This document shows positions 1-7,188 of a stretch of DNA of 64,000 nucleotides, in pieces. Every line of letters begins with the position of its first letter. Positions within the stretch are counted from its first letter, which is position 1. The notes beneath the pieces were generated by a model, which saw only the letters and a list, made by a program, of their open reading frames with translations, did no database searches and was not told where the DNA came from. The translations under genes were made by a program, and so were the position numbers. The DNA is from Mycolicibacterium wolinskyi (lineage in GTDB: Bacteria > Actinomycetota > Actinomycetes > Mycobacteriales > Mycobacteriaceae). Location of the stretch: NCBI RefSeq assembly GCF_002101965.1, contig NZ_LQQA01000031.1, positions 186,001 through 250,000 on the forward strand, read 5' to 3'.

Positions 1-503
1 TTCTTCGGCAACTCGACGCCCACCAGCTTGGCGGCGCGTTCACCGACGGCGCGGGTCTGGCTGGCCACGGTGCCCAGAGCCTCCTGGGTCAGCTCGACGG
101 CCTGATCGGTGTAGCCCTCGACGCGTGTGGCGGCCTCTTCGAGAGCCGGCTGGTTGCGCAGGCGCTCCAGGGCGGCCTCGCCGCGCTCGACGAGCTTGTT
201 GTAGGTCGCGGTGGCCTGGTCGGCGTAACTCTCGGCCGCCCGGCGCAGCTCGTCGGAGCTCAGCTTCTCGCGCAGCTCACCGAACTGAACCGGCAGGTCC
301 TCCTGCAGCCGGTTCAGGCGGGCACGGCTCTCCTCGACGCGCGTCTCGGCGTCGGTGCGGGCCTCTTCGGCGCGCTCACGCAGGCTGGCGACGATCTCGT
401 TGACGGTGGCCAGGGCCAGGTCGGCGGCGCCGACGGCGGCGAGCAGCGGGGCCTTGAGGTCTTCGATGGTCGGCTGGTTCTTGGCGGTGGTCTTGTCGGC
501 CAT
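1..503 (-). CDS. hbhA: Heparin-binding hemagglutinin HbhA (3' end outside window)
   Basis: The visible 167 codons begin MADKTTAKNQPTIEDLKAPL, the typical HbhA N-terminus. They continue as a long charged helix (about residues 30-160) rich in Glu, Arg and Ala with heptad-like spacing, as expected of the HbhA coiled coil. The Lys/Pro/Ala-rich C-terminal tail that binds heparan sulfate lies beyond the left edge. In the family this is a surface adhesin that also binds membranes and associates with lipid inclusions. The ATG is preceded by a purine-rich GGAAAGGAATTC stretch. It follows an XRE regulator and a DUF445 gene on the same strand, as in M. tuberculosis (Rv0473-Rv0474-hbhA). Confidence 0.95.
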   Translation of the reverse strand, partial: MADKTTAKNQPTIEDLKAPLLAAVGAADLALATVNEIVASLRERAEEARTDAETRVEESRARLNRLQEDLPVQFGELREKLSSDELRRAAESYADQATATYNKLVERGEAALERLRNQPALEEAATRVEGYTDQAVELTQEALGTVASQTRAVGERAAKLVGVELPK

Positions 504-560
504 TGTTGAATTCCTTTCCAGGGATGAAGTTCTGGTTGTCATCGGACAGTGCGAAGGGTG

Positions 561-965
561 TTAGTCAGTTGAGTCAGACGTCGGCTCCTCACCTGCAGCG
601 GCTTCGTTCTGTTGGCGAAACGACGTGTAGATGTCGAGCAGCACCTGTTTCTGCCGCTCGGTGATCCCGACGTCGTTGACGATGGCGTCGCGGACCTCGC
701 TGGGTTCGCTGGGTTCCAGGATCCCGGCGCGGACGTAGAGCACTTCCGCAGACACCCGCAATGCCTTCGCGATCTGGTTGAGCACGTCGGCAGACGGTTT
801 ACGCAAACCCCGCTCGATCTGGCTGAGGTAGGGATTGCTGACGCCGGCCTTCTCGGCCAGCTGCCGCACCGATACCTGTGCCGCCTCGCGCTGGGACCGG
901 ATGAAGCTTCCGATGTCCTGCGCGGCGTTGGACACAACAGCCGCGAGATTCTCATCTTGCGCCAT
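561..965 (-). CDS. XRE-family HTH regulator (Rv0474-like)
   Basis: A 134-residue protein with a Cro/CI-type helix-turn-helix at about residues 18-72 (FIRSQREAAQVSVRQLAEKA, then the recognition helix region NPYLSQIERG) and an acidic, disordered C-terminus. It sits 57 bp upstream of hbhA and 90 bp downstream of the DUF445 gene. This matches Rv0474, which I recall being reported in M. tuberculosis as a copper-responsive DNA-binding protein; that role is not visible here. A nested palindrome at 1022-1050 lies upstream of its start and is a plausible autoregulatory site. Confidence 0.88.
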   Translation of the reverse strand: MAQDENLAAVVSNAAQDIGSFIRSQREAAQVSVRQLAEKAGVSNPYLSQIERGLRKPSADVLNQIAKALRVSAEVLYVRAGILEPSEPSEVRDAIVNDVGITERQKQVLLDIYTSFRQQNEAAAGEEPTSDSTD

Positions 966-1021
966 GCGTGGCCCCCTCGTAGGTCGGGTATCCGTTATCG
1001 ACGAATACCACGCTACGACGG

Positions 1022-1050
1022 AGTGCTAACTTTTGCAAGCACTAGTTAGC
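1022..1050. promoter_or_regulatory. Nested palindrome upstream of the XRE regulator
   Basis: Two overlapping inverted repeats share the same 29 bp. AGTGCT (1022-1027) pairs with AGCACT (1038-1043), and GCTAAC (1025-1030) pairs with GTTAGC (1045-1050). The site lies between the DUF445 stop codon and the XRE regulator start (965), where an autoregulatory operator would be expected. Which protein binds is inferred only from position. Confidence 0.45.
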
Positions 1051-1055
1051 GCAGG

Positions 1056-2384
1056 TCAGAAGAGTAGTTGAGCTATCGAATAGATCACGAGGCCGGCAAG
1101 CGCGCCCACGACGGTGCCGTTGATCCGGATGAATTGCAGGTCACGGCCGACATGGAGCTCGATGCGCCGGCTCGCCTCGTCGGCATCCCAACGTTCGATG
1201 GTTTCGGTGATGATCGCGGTGATCTCGACGCCGTATTCGGACACCAGGTGCTGGGCCGCGCGGACGATCCAGTTGTCGACCTTGTCGCGGAGCTCGGCGT
1301 CGTCGCGCATCGATTCGCCGATGTGCATGACCGAGTCGGCGATACGCGTGCGCAGGGCCGACGACGGATCGTCGACCGATTCCAGGATGATCCGCTTGGC
1401 CGCCGTCCACGCGGTCTCGGCAGCCCTGGCCACCTCGTCGCGCGCCATGATCTGTTCCTTGACGTTCTCGGCGCGCTGGATCGTGGCCTCGTCGTTCTGG
1501 AGGTCGTCGGCGAACTCGAACATGAACCGCGTCGCCGAACGGCGCAGCTCATGATCGGGGTTGCGCCGCACCTTGTCAGTGAAATCCATGAGCTCGCGGT
1601 GGATGCGATCCCCGACCAGATGGTCGACCCAGCGCGGCGACCAGGTCGGTGAGTCCCGCTCGATCACGCGCTCGATGACCTCGCCCGCATTGAGCGACCA
1701 CTGGAACGCGCGATCGCACAACAGCTGGATCAGCGCCTCCTGGCGCCCCTCGGCCAGCAGCGAGGCCAGCACCCGCCCGATCGGCGGCCCCCACTGCGGC
1801 TCGGCGATGCGCTTGACGATCATGCGGTCGAGCACGTGCTGCACGTCTTCGTCGCGCAGCATCTCCACCCCGACGCGCAGCACCGTCGACGTCTCGGCCG
1901 CCACCCGCTCGGCATGGGACCGGTCCGAAAGCCACTTGCCCACCCGGCCCGCGACCTCCGCGTCGCGCAGCTTGGTCTCGACCACCTCGGGCGACATGAA
2001 ATTCTCGCGAACAAAGGTGCCGAGCCCCTCGCCCAGCTGATCCTTCTTGCGCTTGATGATCGCGGTGTGCGGGATCGGAATGCCCAGCGGATGCTTGAAC
2101 AGCGCGGTGACAGCGAACCAATCGGCCAGCGCGCCGACCATCCCGGCCTCGGCAGCCGCGCGCACATAACCCACCCATCCCGGGGCCCCGTTCGACTGCG
2201 CCCACGTGCACACCAGAAAGACGATGGTGGCGCCGACGAGAAAACTCAGCGCCACCAGCTTCATCCGCCGCAAACCCCGTCGGCGTTCGGCGTCGGCAGC
2301 GCTGTCCGCACCGGCCAGCGTCTCGGCGAAACTCGCCCGCGGCGCCGGCAACGCGCGGTTCTCCGCATCGAATCGATGTGCCAC
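1056..2384 (-). CDS. DUF445-family membrane protein (Rv0473-like)
   Basis: A 442-residue protein. A basic N-terminus is followed by a membrane segment at about 43-63 (LVALSFLVGATIVFLVCTWA), a second hydrophobic stretch around 75-95 (AEAGMVGALADWFAVTALF), a long charged helical region and a final membrane segment at the C-terminus (VVGALAGLVIYSIAQLLF). The motif GALADWFAVTALFKHPLGIPIPHTAIIKRKK is typical of the DUF445/YjiN family of unknown function; in this list it is cited by its start near residue 84. The start is GTG at 2384; a slightly later start is possible. It is the first gene of a likely DUF445-XRE-hbhA transcription unit. Confidence 0.85.
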   Translation of the reverse strand: MAHRFDAENRALPAPRASFAETLAGADSAADAERRRGLRRMKLVALSFLVGATIVFLVCTWAQSNGAPGWVGYVRAAAEAGMVGALADWFAVTALFKHPLGIPIPHTAIIKRKKDQLGEGLGTFVRENFMSPEVVETKLRDAEVAGRVGKWLSDRSHAERVAAETSTVLRVGVEMLRDEDVQHVLDRMIVKRIAEPQWGPPIGRVLASLLAEGRQEALIQLLCDRAFQWSLNAGEVIERVIERDSPTWSPRWVDHLVGDRIHRELMDFTDKVRRNPDHELRRSATRFMFEFADDLQNDEATIQRAENVKEQIMARDEVARAAETAWTAAKRIILESVDDPSSALRTRIADSVMHIGESMRDDAELRDKVDNWIVRAAQHLVSEYGVEITAIITETIERWDADEASRRIELHVGRDLQFIRINGTVVGALAGLVIYSIAQLLF

Positions 2385-2491
2385 ACGTCCATCATCCGCT
2401 ATCCCACGAGTGGCGGGCCGATCCGCGAAGCCGATGGGCGCCGATCCGCCGTAGTATCAAGTGGACCTAGGGATTGGAATTACTGCGAAAA

Positions 2492-3196
2492 GTGGCACAG
2501 CAGACTCCGCAGGCGGCGGTGAAAACCGATGGACGTAAGCGGCGCTGGCACCAGCACAAGGTGGAGCGTCGTAACGAGCTGGTAGACGGCACCCTGGAAG
2601 CCATCCGGCACCGGGGCAGCAACGTCAGCATGGACGAGATCGCAGCCGAGATCGGCGTGTCGAAGACCGTCCTGTATCGCTATTTCGTCGACAAGAACGA
2701 CCTCACCACCGCCGTCATGATGCGGTTCGCACAGACGACGCTGATCCCGAACATGGCCGCGGCGCTGTCGTCGAATCTCGACGGGTTCGACCTGACCCGC
2801 GAGATCATCCGGGTGTACGTCGAGACCGTGGCCGCCGAGCCGGAGCCGTACCGGTTCGTGATGGCCAACAACTCGGCCAGCAAAAGCAAGGCCGTCGCCG
2901 ATTCCGAGCAGATCATCGCGCGCATGCTCGCGGTCATGCTGCGCAGACGCATGGCCGAGGCCGGCATGGACACCGCGGGTGCCGAGGCGTGGGCGTTCCA
3001 CACCGTCGGCGGCGTGCAGCTCGCGACGCACTCGTGGATGTCGAACCCGCGGATGACCACCGACGAGCTGATCGACTACCTGACCATGCTGTCCTGGTAT
3101 GCCCTGTGCGGCATCGTCGAGGTCGGCGGATCGCTGGAGAAGTTCAACTCGCAGCCACATCCGTCGCCGGTTCCGCCGCGACGCCTGCTTGACTAG
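2492..3196 (+). CDS. madR: TetR-family regulator MadR of mycolic acid desaturation
   Basis: A 234-residue TetR regulator with an N-terminal HTH (about 33-80, including SMDEIAAEIGVSKTVLYRYF) and an all-helical ligand domain. The N-terminus VAQQT and the long basic stretch KRRWHQHKVERR closely match remembered Rv0472c, so I chose GTG 2492 over the in-frame TTG at 2474. Rv0472c and its M. smegmatis ortholog were described as MadR, an acyl-CoA-responsive repressor of the mycolate desaturases desA1/desA2. It is divergent from the DUF445 gene, and the next gene (PPK2) starts 5 bp after its stop, so they are probably cotranscribed. Confidence 0.88.
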   Translation: MAQQTPQAAVKTDGRKRRWHQHKVERRNELVDGTLEAIRHRGSNVSMDEIAAEIGVSKTVLYRYFVDKNDLTTAVMMRFAQTTLIPNMAAALSSNLDGFDLTREIIRVYVETVAAEPEPYRFVMANNSASKSKAVADSEQIIARMLAVMLRRRMAEAGMDTAGAEAWAFHTVGGVQLATHSWMSNPRMTTDELIDYLTMLSWYALCGIVEVGGSLEKFNSQPHPSPVPPRRLLD

Positions 3197-3201
3197 GGCG
3201 C

Positions 3202-4077
3202 GTGAGTAAAGACTCCGACTCCGACCTGCCTGAGCTCTGGACGCACGAGCCGCACATCCACCTGGCGTTCCAGCCCGGCGACAAGGTCGCCGACATCAAG
3301 ACCGGCCACACGCCCGGCTTCAGCGGCTCCAAATCCGACGCCCCCGAGCTCCAGGCCGAGCGCAACGACCGCTTCGCCGAGCTGCAGGAGATGCTCTATG
3401 CCCGCAACAAGAGCGGCGACGACAACCGCTCGGTGCTGCTGGTGTTGCAGGGCATGGACACCGCAGGCAAAGGCGGGATCGTCAAACATGTTGTGGGAGC
3501 GGCCAACCCGCAGGGCATTCGGTACACGAGCTTCGGCAAACCCACCGAGGAGGAACGCGCCCACCACTACCTGTGGCGGATCCGCAACGCCCTGCCGCCC
3601 GCGGGCCACATCGGCGTGTTCGACCGTTCGCACTACGAGGACGTCCTCATCGTCCGCGTACACGACCTCGTACCACCCGACGTGTGGGGCGCGCGCTACG
3701 ACGAGATCAACACGTTCGAGCGCGAACTCGTCGACGCAGGCACGACTTTGGTCAAAGTGGCGATGTTCGTCTCACTCGACGAGCAGAAGGCGCGCCTGGC
3801 CGAACGCCTCGAACGACCCGACAAGTACTGGAAGTACAACCCGGCCGACATCGACGAACGCCTGCTGTGGCCCAAGTACCAGGAGGCCTACCAGGCCATG
3901 CTGGACCGCACCTCGACCGACTACGCGCCATGGCACATCGTGCCCAGCGACAAGAAGTGGTACAGCAGGCTGGCCATCACCGAACTTCTCATCGAAGCGC
4001 TCAAAGGTCTCGACATGACCTGGCCGCCAGCCGATTTCGACATCGAAGCGGAGAAGAAGCGGTTGGCTTCCGCCTAG
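3202..4077 (+). CDS. PPK2-family polyphosphate:nucleotide phosphotransferase
   Basis: A 291-residue protein starting with GTG. It has a Walker A loop GMDTAGKGG (about residue 85), the lid and Walker B region VFDRSHYEDVL (about 140) and the C-terminal PSDKKWYSR motif. All are typical of the PPK2 family, which moves phosphate between polyphosphate and nucleotides. The SHYED form after the Walker B Asp resembles the AMP/ADP-phosphorylating PPK2 classes rather than class I, so it likely differs in substrate from the second PPK2 at 29381-30238. It follows madR by 5 bp. A 22-bp imperfect hairpin lies just downstream (4082-4141). Family confidence is high; class and substrate are inferred. Confidence 0.88.
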   Translation: MSKDSDSDLPELWTHEPHIHLAFQPGDKVADIKTGHTPGFSGSKSDAPELQAERNDRFAELQEMLYARNKSGDDNRSVLLVLQGMDTAGKGGIVKHVVGAANPQGIRYTSFGKPTEEERAHHYLWRIRNALPPAGHIGVFDRSHYEDVLIVRVHDLVPPDVWGARYDEINTFERELVDAGTTLVKVAMFVSLDEQKARLAERLERPDKYWKYNPADIDERLLWPKYQEAYQAMLDRTSTDYAPWHIVPSDKKWYSRLAITELLIEALKGLDMTWPPADFDIEAEKKRLASA

Positions 4078-4081
4078 GTGT

Positions 4082-4141
4082 GCCGAGACTACGCTTTCTG
4101 ACGAGTATCGCCGCAAATCCGTCATAAATCGTAGCCTCGGC
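4082..4141. repeat. Imperfect inverted repeat upstream of the first AbiEi/DUF559 gene
   Basis: The arms 4082-4103 and 4120-4141 match at 19 of 22 positions around a 16-nt loop. The inner part of the arm (TACGATTTATGACGG on the minus strand) matches 14 of 15 bases of the hairpin arm found after the same gene (TACGGTTTATGACGG, from 5043). The two hairpins therefore belong to one family and bracket the 4185-5054 gene. There is no T-tract, so a simple intrinsic terminator is not obvious. Confidence 0.7.
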
Positions 4142-4184
4142 GGGTGACGGAACCGGACGCCTCGCTTGTGCGTCGAACATCGAT

Positions 4185-5054
4185 GTGGGGATCATCGTCG
4201 GAAGCGAGGCAATGGCGGCCGGGACCGTGACCCGGCAGACTCTGCGGGCGAAATACACCATGGTGCACCAGAATGTCTATGCGCCAAAGGGTTTGGCACT
4301 CACGGCACGTTCGCGGGCGTTCGCCGCCTGGCTGTGGTCCGGACGGTCGGCAACGCTGGCCGGATACTCCGCTGCCGCGGTATTGGGTAGCAAATGGCTG
4401 CCCGATGACGCACCGGCTGAACTCGCTCGTGTCCGCCAGCCCTCGCCGCCCGGCATCCTGATCCACACCGGCGTCATCGCGCAGGACGAACTATGCGTCG
4501 TCGACGGTATGACATGCACCAACGTCGCGCGTACCTGCTACGACATAGGGCGGCGTCAACCGCTCGACACCGCGATCATCCAGATCGATGCGCTGCTCAA
4601 CAGCGCTCGCGGGCAGGTGGCCGATGTGCTGCGTATCGCTGAGCGTTACCCCGGGGCCCGCGGTATCCGCCGGCTACGCAGTGCACTCGACCTGGCCGAT
4701 GCCGGGGCCGAATCTCCGCAGGAAACCCGGCTACGGCTGATGTTGGTCCGCGGCGGGCTCCCCCGTCCTGCCACACAGATACCGGTCACCGACGAGTGGG
4801 GCCGGACGCGTCGGCGTATCGATATGGGGTGGCCCGAGTGGACGGTCGGCGTCGAATACGACGGACAACAACACTGGCTCAACCCGGATATCCACGATGG
4901 CGACATCGTGCGGCTGGAATTCCTGGCCGCACGTGGTTGGACGATCGTGCGGGTGAGCTCCCGTCAACTGCGGTATCGCGCACCCGAGATAGTGACGCGC
5001 GTATGGAATGCCCTGTATCAGGCGGGTTATCCGCAGCGAGAATACGGTTTATGA
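4185..5054 (+). CDS. Orphan protein with AbiEi-like N-terminus and DUF559/Vsr-like nuclease domain
   Basis: A 289-residue protein from GTG 4185; ATG 4212 is an alternative. The N-terminal ~100 residues contain a short helical unit followed by NVYAPKG and AGYSAAAVLGSKWL, the pattern of AbiEi-type antitoxin proteins. The C-terminal ~120 residues look like a DUF559/Vsr nuclease fold: RRIDMGWPEW, then VGVEYDGQQHW, then LEFLAARGWTIVRVS. A D...ExDGxxH set is therefore kept. No toxin partner gene is adjacent. A paralogue with the same layout lies at 37711-38544. Related hairpins sit on both sides (4082-4141 and 5043-5086), the second overlapping its stop codon. Function unknown: antitoxin, nuclease or element-borne gene are all possible. 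Confidence 0.75.
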   Translation: MGIIVGSEAMAAGTVTRQTLRAKYTMVHQNVYAPKGLALTARSRAFAAWLWSGRSATLAGYSAAAVLGSKWLPDDAPAELARVRQPSPPGILIHTGVIAQDELCVVDGMTCTNVARTCYDIGRRQPLDTAIIQIDALLNSARGQVADVLRIAERYPGARGIRRLRSALDLADAGAESPQETRLRLMLVRGGLPRPATQIPVTDEWGRTRRRIDMGWPEWTVGVEYDGQQHWLNPDIHDGDIVRLEFLAARGWTIVRVSSRQLRYRAPEIVTRVWNALYQAGYPQREYGL

Positions 5055-5086
5055 CGGAATTCGCTTGAATTCCGTCATAAACCGTA
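5043..5086. terminator. Perfect 20-bp inverted repeat between convergent genes
   Basis: The arms 5043-5062 and 5067-5086 are exact reverse complements separated by the 4-nt loop GCTT. The left arm contains the TGA stop of the upstream gene (5052-5054), and the right arm ends 10 bp before the umaA stop on the other strand. Position between convergent genes suggests a bidirectional terminator, though neither side has a clear T-run. The arm sequence is related to the hairpin at 4082-4141. Confidence 0.75.
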
Positions 5087-5095
5087 CTGTCGGCG

Positions 5096-5971
5096 TTACT
5101 TGACCAGCGTGAACTGGCCGATGTTGGTGATGCCGCGGCGGAAGAAGTCCGCGCAACCGGTGAGGTACTTCATATACCGCTCGTAGACCTCTTCACCCTG
5201 CATCGCGATGGCCTCGGCCTTCTTGGCCTCGAGGTTGGCCGCCCACATGTCCAGCGTGCGCGCGTAGTGCGGCTGCAGCAGGTGAATGCGCTCCAGCTTG
5301 AAGCCCGAGTCGTCGGCGAGCTTCTCGATGTCCTCGACCGCGGGCAGCTGCCCGCCGGGGAAGATCTCCTCGCCGATGAACTTCATGAACTTCAGGTCGC
5401 TGATGGTCAGCTTGATCCCGTTTTCCCGGAAGAACTTCTGGGTGTGGGCCAGGATCGTGTGCAGCAGCATCCGCCCGCCGTTCTCCGGCAGGATGCTGTA
5501 GGCCCGCTCGAAGAACACCGGGTAACGCTCGGCCTTGAAGGCCTCGAACGCGCCGATCGACACGATGCGGTCGACGGGCTCGTTGAACTCTTCCCAGCCC
5601 TGCAGCCGCACCTCGACATGGCGCTGGGTGTCGATCTTGGCCAGCCGCTCGCGCGCGTAATCAGACTGCGCCTTGCTCAACGTGATTCCGATCACGTTCA
5701 CGTCGTAGTTGATGAGTGCGCGCTCCAGCGCACCGCCCCAACCACAACCGATGTCGAGCAGCGTCATACCCGGCTTGAGGTCGAGCTTGCCCAACGCGAG
5801 GTCGAACTTCGCGTTCTGCGACTCGTCGAGCGTCATGTCATCGCGCTCGTAGTAGCCGCAGGTGTAACCCATGGTGGGTCCGAGGAACAGCGCGAAGAAA
5901 TCGTTTGAGATGTCGTAGATCGACTGCGACTCTTCGTAGTACGGCGCGAGTTCGGACTCGACTTGTGACAT
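5096..5971 (-). CDS. umaA: Mycolic acid methyltransferase UmaA
   Basis: 291 residues from the ATG giving MSQVESELAPYYEESQSIYD; an upstream in-frame start at 6046 is less likely. It has the SAM motif LLDIGCGWGG (71-80), the GAFEAF segment and the conserved ending YMKYLTGCADFFRRG of the cyclopropane synthase/mycolic methyltransferase family. These enzymes modify double bonds of meromycolate chains on ACP using SAM. The place next to fadB2 and icl on the same strand matches M. tuberculosis umaA (Rv0469). The M. smegmatis protein was reported to add methyl branches next to meromycolate double bonds. The residue is A rather than the usual H in the GAFEHF motif of CmaA1/MmaA enzymes (compare 18455-19321). 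Confidence 0.85.
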   Translation of the reverse strand: MSQVESELAPYYEESQSIYDISNDFFALFLGPTMGYTCGYYERDDMTLDESQNAKFDLALGKLDLKPGMTLLDIGCGWGGALERALINYDVNVIGITLSKAQSDYARERLAKIDTQRHVEVRLQGWEEFNEPVDRIVSIGAFEAFKAERYPVFFERAYSILPENGGRMLLHTILAHTQKFFRENGIKLTISDLKFMKFIGEEIFPGGQLPAVEDIEKLADDSGFKLERIHLLQPHYARTLDMWAANLEAKKAEAIAMQGEEVYERYMKYLTGCADFFRRGITNIGQFTLVK

Positions 5972-6116
5972 GCGACTAGTAACCCTTTGCGTTTCTCTTC
6001 TGCTGACGCCCAACGGTTGGGCCGACGCGTATCCGCGCAGACTCAACGACCCAGCCAGCAGGCCCTTCGGTGGGTAGACTAGCTAAGACAAGCGTCAAGT
6101 GCCAGCTTGGGTGGGT

Positions 6117-6977
6117 TCAGTACTTGTAGAAGCCCTGACCCGACTTCTTACCGAGCTGCCCCGCCTCGACCATGCGCAGCAGCAGCGGCGGCGCGGCGTA
6201 CAGCGGCTCCTTGAACTCCTCAAACATCTTGTCCGCGATGAGCTTTAGCGTGTCGAGTCCGACGAGGTCCGACAGCCGCAGCGGGCCCATCGGATGTGAG
6301 AGCCCCGCCACAACGGCCTTGTCGACATCTTCGAGCGTGGCGAAGCCGCCTTCGACCATCCGGATCGCTGCGAGCAGGTACGGAACCAGCAACGCGTTGA
6401 CCACGAAGCCGGACCGGTCGGCACAACGGACGACCTGCTTTCCGAGGACCGTGCTGGCGAACTCCTCGACACGGGCCGCGGCGGAATCGGTGGTGACGAG
6501 CGTGGTGACCAGTTCGACCAGCGGCAGCACCGGGACCGGGTTGAAGAAGTGCAGACCGAGCACCCTGCTGGGGTTCTTCGTGGCCGCGGCCAGCTTCATG
6601 ATGGGGATGCTCGACGTGTTCGACGCGAGCACGGCGTCCGGGTCGGCGATGACCTCGTCGAGCTCGGCGAAGATCTTGCTCTTGACGGCCTCGTCCTCGA
6701 TGACCGCCTCGATCACGAGCTGACGATCGGCCAGGTCGGCGACCTTGGTGGTGAACGTCAGCTTGGCCAGTGCGGCGTCCTTCTCGCGCTCGGTGACCTT
6801 GCCCGCGCTGACACCGCGCTCGAGCGACTTGGTGATGCGGTTGCGCCCGGCCGTCACGAGCGCGTCGGTGGTCTCGAAGACGAGGACGTCGACGCCGGCA
6901 CGGGCGGACACCTCGGCGATGCCCGCACCCATCTGCCCGGCGCCGATAACGCCTACTCGTTCGATTGGATTGCTCAC
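6117..6977 (-). CDS. fadB2: 3-hydroxybutyryl-CoA dehydrogenase FadB2
   Basis: 286 residues from GTG 6977, preceded by an AAGGGGAG Shine-Dalgarno 9 nt upstream; the longer open frame to 7058 runs through a hairpin and is rejected. The N-terminal Rossmann motif VGVIGAGQMGAGIAEV binds NAD(P). LGLHFFNPVPVLPLVEL and SHPMGPLRLSDLVGLDT are the hallmark segments of 3-hydroxyacyl-CoA dehydrogenases, and the ending GKKSGQGFYKY matches. It converts 3-hydroxybutyryl-CoA to acetoacetyl-CoA. It lies downstream of icl on the same strand, as in M. tuberculosis Rv0467-Rv0468, but two hairpins separate them, so it may have its own promoter. Confidence 0.95.
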   Translation of the reverse strand: MSNPIERVGVIGAGQMGAGIAEVSARAGVDVLVFETTDALVTAGRNRITKSLERGVSAGKVTEREKDAALAKLTFTTKVADLADRQLVIEAVIEDEAVKSKIFAELDEVIADPDAVLASNTSSIPIMKLAAATKNPSRVLGLHFFNPVPVLPLVELVTTLVTTDSAAARVEEFASTVLGKQVVRCADRSGFVVNALLVPYLLAAIRMVEGGFATLEDVDKAVVAGLSHPMGPLRLSDLVGLDTLKLIADKMFEEFKEPLYAAPPLLLRMVEAGQLGKKSGQGFYKY

Positions 6978-7006
6978 TTGCTCGGTACTCCCCTTCAACA
7001 CGGCGA

Positions 7007-7039
7007 CAGGCCCCGCCCAAGAATTCTGAGCGGGGCCTG
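7007..7039 (-). terminator. GC-rich hairpin in the icl-fadB2 gap
   Basis: A perfect 10-bp stem, CAGGCCCCGC (7007-7016) with GCGGGGCCTG (7030-7039), encloses a 13-nt loop. On the minus strand it lies downstream of icl and just before the fadB2 ribosome binding site, so it could end or attenuate icl readthrough. There is no U-tract. Confidence 0.55.
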
Positions 7040-7062
7040 CGCTGTCAACTCCTGACAACCGC

Positions 7063-7118
7063 GACCGTGGGGGCTGTGCGCGGACTATCGGCGATATCCG
7101 TACACAGGGCCCACGCTC
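7063..7118. repeat. Imperfect inverted repeat downstream of icl
   Basis: The arms 7063-7083 and 7098-7118 pair at 16 of 21 positions. The right arm GTACACAGGGCCCACGCTC closely resembles the right arm of the hairpin at 37651-37706 (GTACGCAATGCCCACGCTC). This suggests a dispersed palindrome family rather than a unique terminator. Confidence 0.6.
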
Positions 7119-7188
7119 GGCGGATGCGGCCTAGTGGCTCCGGCCTATCGTTCCACTTCCTCCTCGCGGCCCTGGGGGCCGCGCATCG

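Noticed and set aside
4185..5054. Calling the locus a type IV AbiE toxin-antitoxin system
   Set aside because: No AbiEii-type nucleotidyltransferase toxin gene is adjacent to either copy; the neighbours are PPK2, umaA, groEL and a split-barrel protein.
6978..7058. Longer N-terminus for FadB2 starting at 7058
   Set aside because: The extension crosses the GC-rich hairpin at 7007-7039 and adds residues absent from the known FadB2 N-terminus; the GTG at 6977 has a good ribosome binding site.
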